A stretch of 64,000 nt of DNA, from the NCBI GenBank assembly GCA_934463165.1, contig CAKSJG010000005.1:37916-101915 (forward strand). Direction: 5' to 3'. Position 1 is the stretch's first letter. Every line of letters begins with the position of its first letter. This DNA comes from an uncultured Clostridia bacterium. GTDB taxonomy: Bacteria; Bacillota; Clostridia; UMGS1810. Shown here one piece after another: positions 63,897 to 64,000 of this stretch. A model generated the notes under the pieces. It made no database searches. It was not told the DNA's origin and was given only the letters and a program-made list of their open reading frames with translations. The translations under genes were made by a program, and so were the position numbers.

Positions 63897-64000
63897 GTTG
63901 GCGCTAAAAAGTGTTAACGACCATTGATCTTTGAAAAATGAACAGTATGAGAGGTTCTCGTTAAAGAGAATTGAGTTGAAGCGAAAAGCTTTTAACGAAA
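63897..64000 (+). other. Leader of an rRNA operon, running off the window
   Basis: Contains TTGATCTTTGAAAAATGAAC (63925-63944), which resembles the boxA-like antitermination sequence that precedes 16S and 23S genes in Firmicutes, and inverted segments such as CTCGTTAAAGAG and AAGCTTTT expected of the 16S processing stem. The 16S gene itself is not in the window. Confidence 0.65.

Overview
The window looks like chromosomal DNA from a low-to-moderate GC spore-forming member of the Clostridia (Bacillota), probably an uncultured gut or rumen lineage. Evidence: rpoB-rpoC with Firmicute-type promoters (TTGACA-17-TATAAT) and strong GGAGG ribosome sites; the ylxM-ffh-rpsP-khpA-rimM-trmD-rplS-lepB-rbgA-rnhB-yraN order; the clostridial glgB-glgC-glgD-glgA/glgP glycogen set; a spoIVB sporulation protease; and large secreted multidomain proteins of the kind found in polysaccharide-degrading Clostridia. 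Genus cannot be fixed from sequence alone.

Layout. 1-11 kb: a partial AraC-type regulator cut by the window edge, a divergent MalT/LuxR-type ATPase regulator, a 1932-residue secreted FG-GAP/fibronectin-III protein behind a striking dyad, a pyridoxal kinase and a secreted copper-amine-oxidase-N-domain protein. 11-20 kb: rpoB (with a long acidic tail) and rpoC, flanked by two decayed genes (a frameshifted 3' fragment and an M56/BlaR1 remnant). 20-26.4 kb: an MBOAT acyltransferase and a DHHW-SGNH-DUF4358 fusion on the minus strand (extracellular glycan acylation), divergent from a DUF4330 protein and an O-antigen-ligase-like membrane protein. 26.4-34 kb: the SRP/ribosome-maturation/translation operon series, with an rplS leader and an unexplained long hairpin after trmD. 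34-41.2 kb: a sugar isomerase-like protein, a Schlafen/AlbA-type regulator with a cluster of TTCCACT operators, an intergenic region rich in palindromic repeats, a stop-interrupted small gene, then proB-proA and rsmD-coaD-coiled-coil on the minus strand. 41.4-48.7 kb: three consecutive secreted paralogues sharing an N-terminal domain, one with a NodB deacetylase, one with a CE12-like SGNH esterase and one without a recognisable catalytic domain. 49-59 kb: spoIVB (minus strand) and the glycogen operon plus glgP. 59-64 kb: alaS, HIT protein, rpsU, YqeY, YqeG, and finally tandem promoters and leader of what appears to be an rRNA operon whose 16S gene lies just outside the window.

Functional picture: mostly core housekeeping (transcription, protein targeting, ribosome assembly, proline and CoA synthesis, glycogen storage), interleaved with accessory surface and secretion functions. 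The most distinctive content is the family of secreted modular proteins (3112-8910 and 41468-48673), which share unnamed modules and whose recognisable enzymes remove acyl groups from polysaccharides. Several noncoding structures also have no obvious explanation. No CRISPR array, tRNA, phage or intact insertion sequence was seen.
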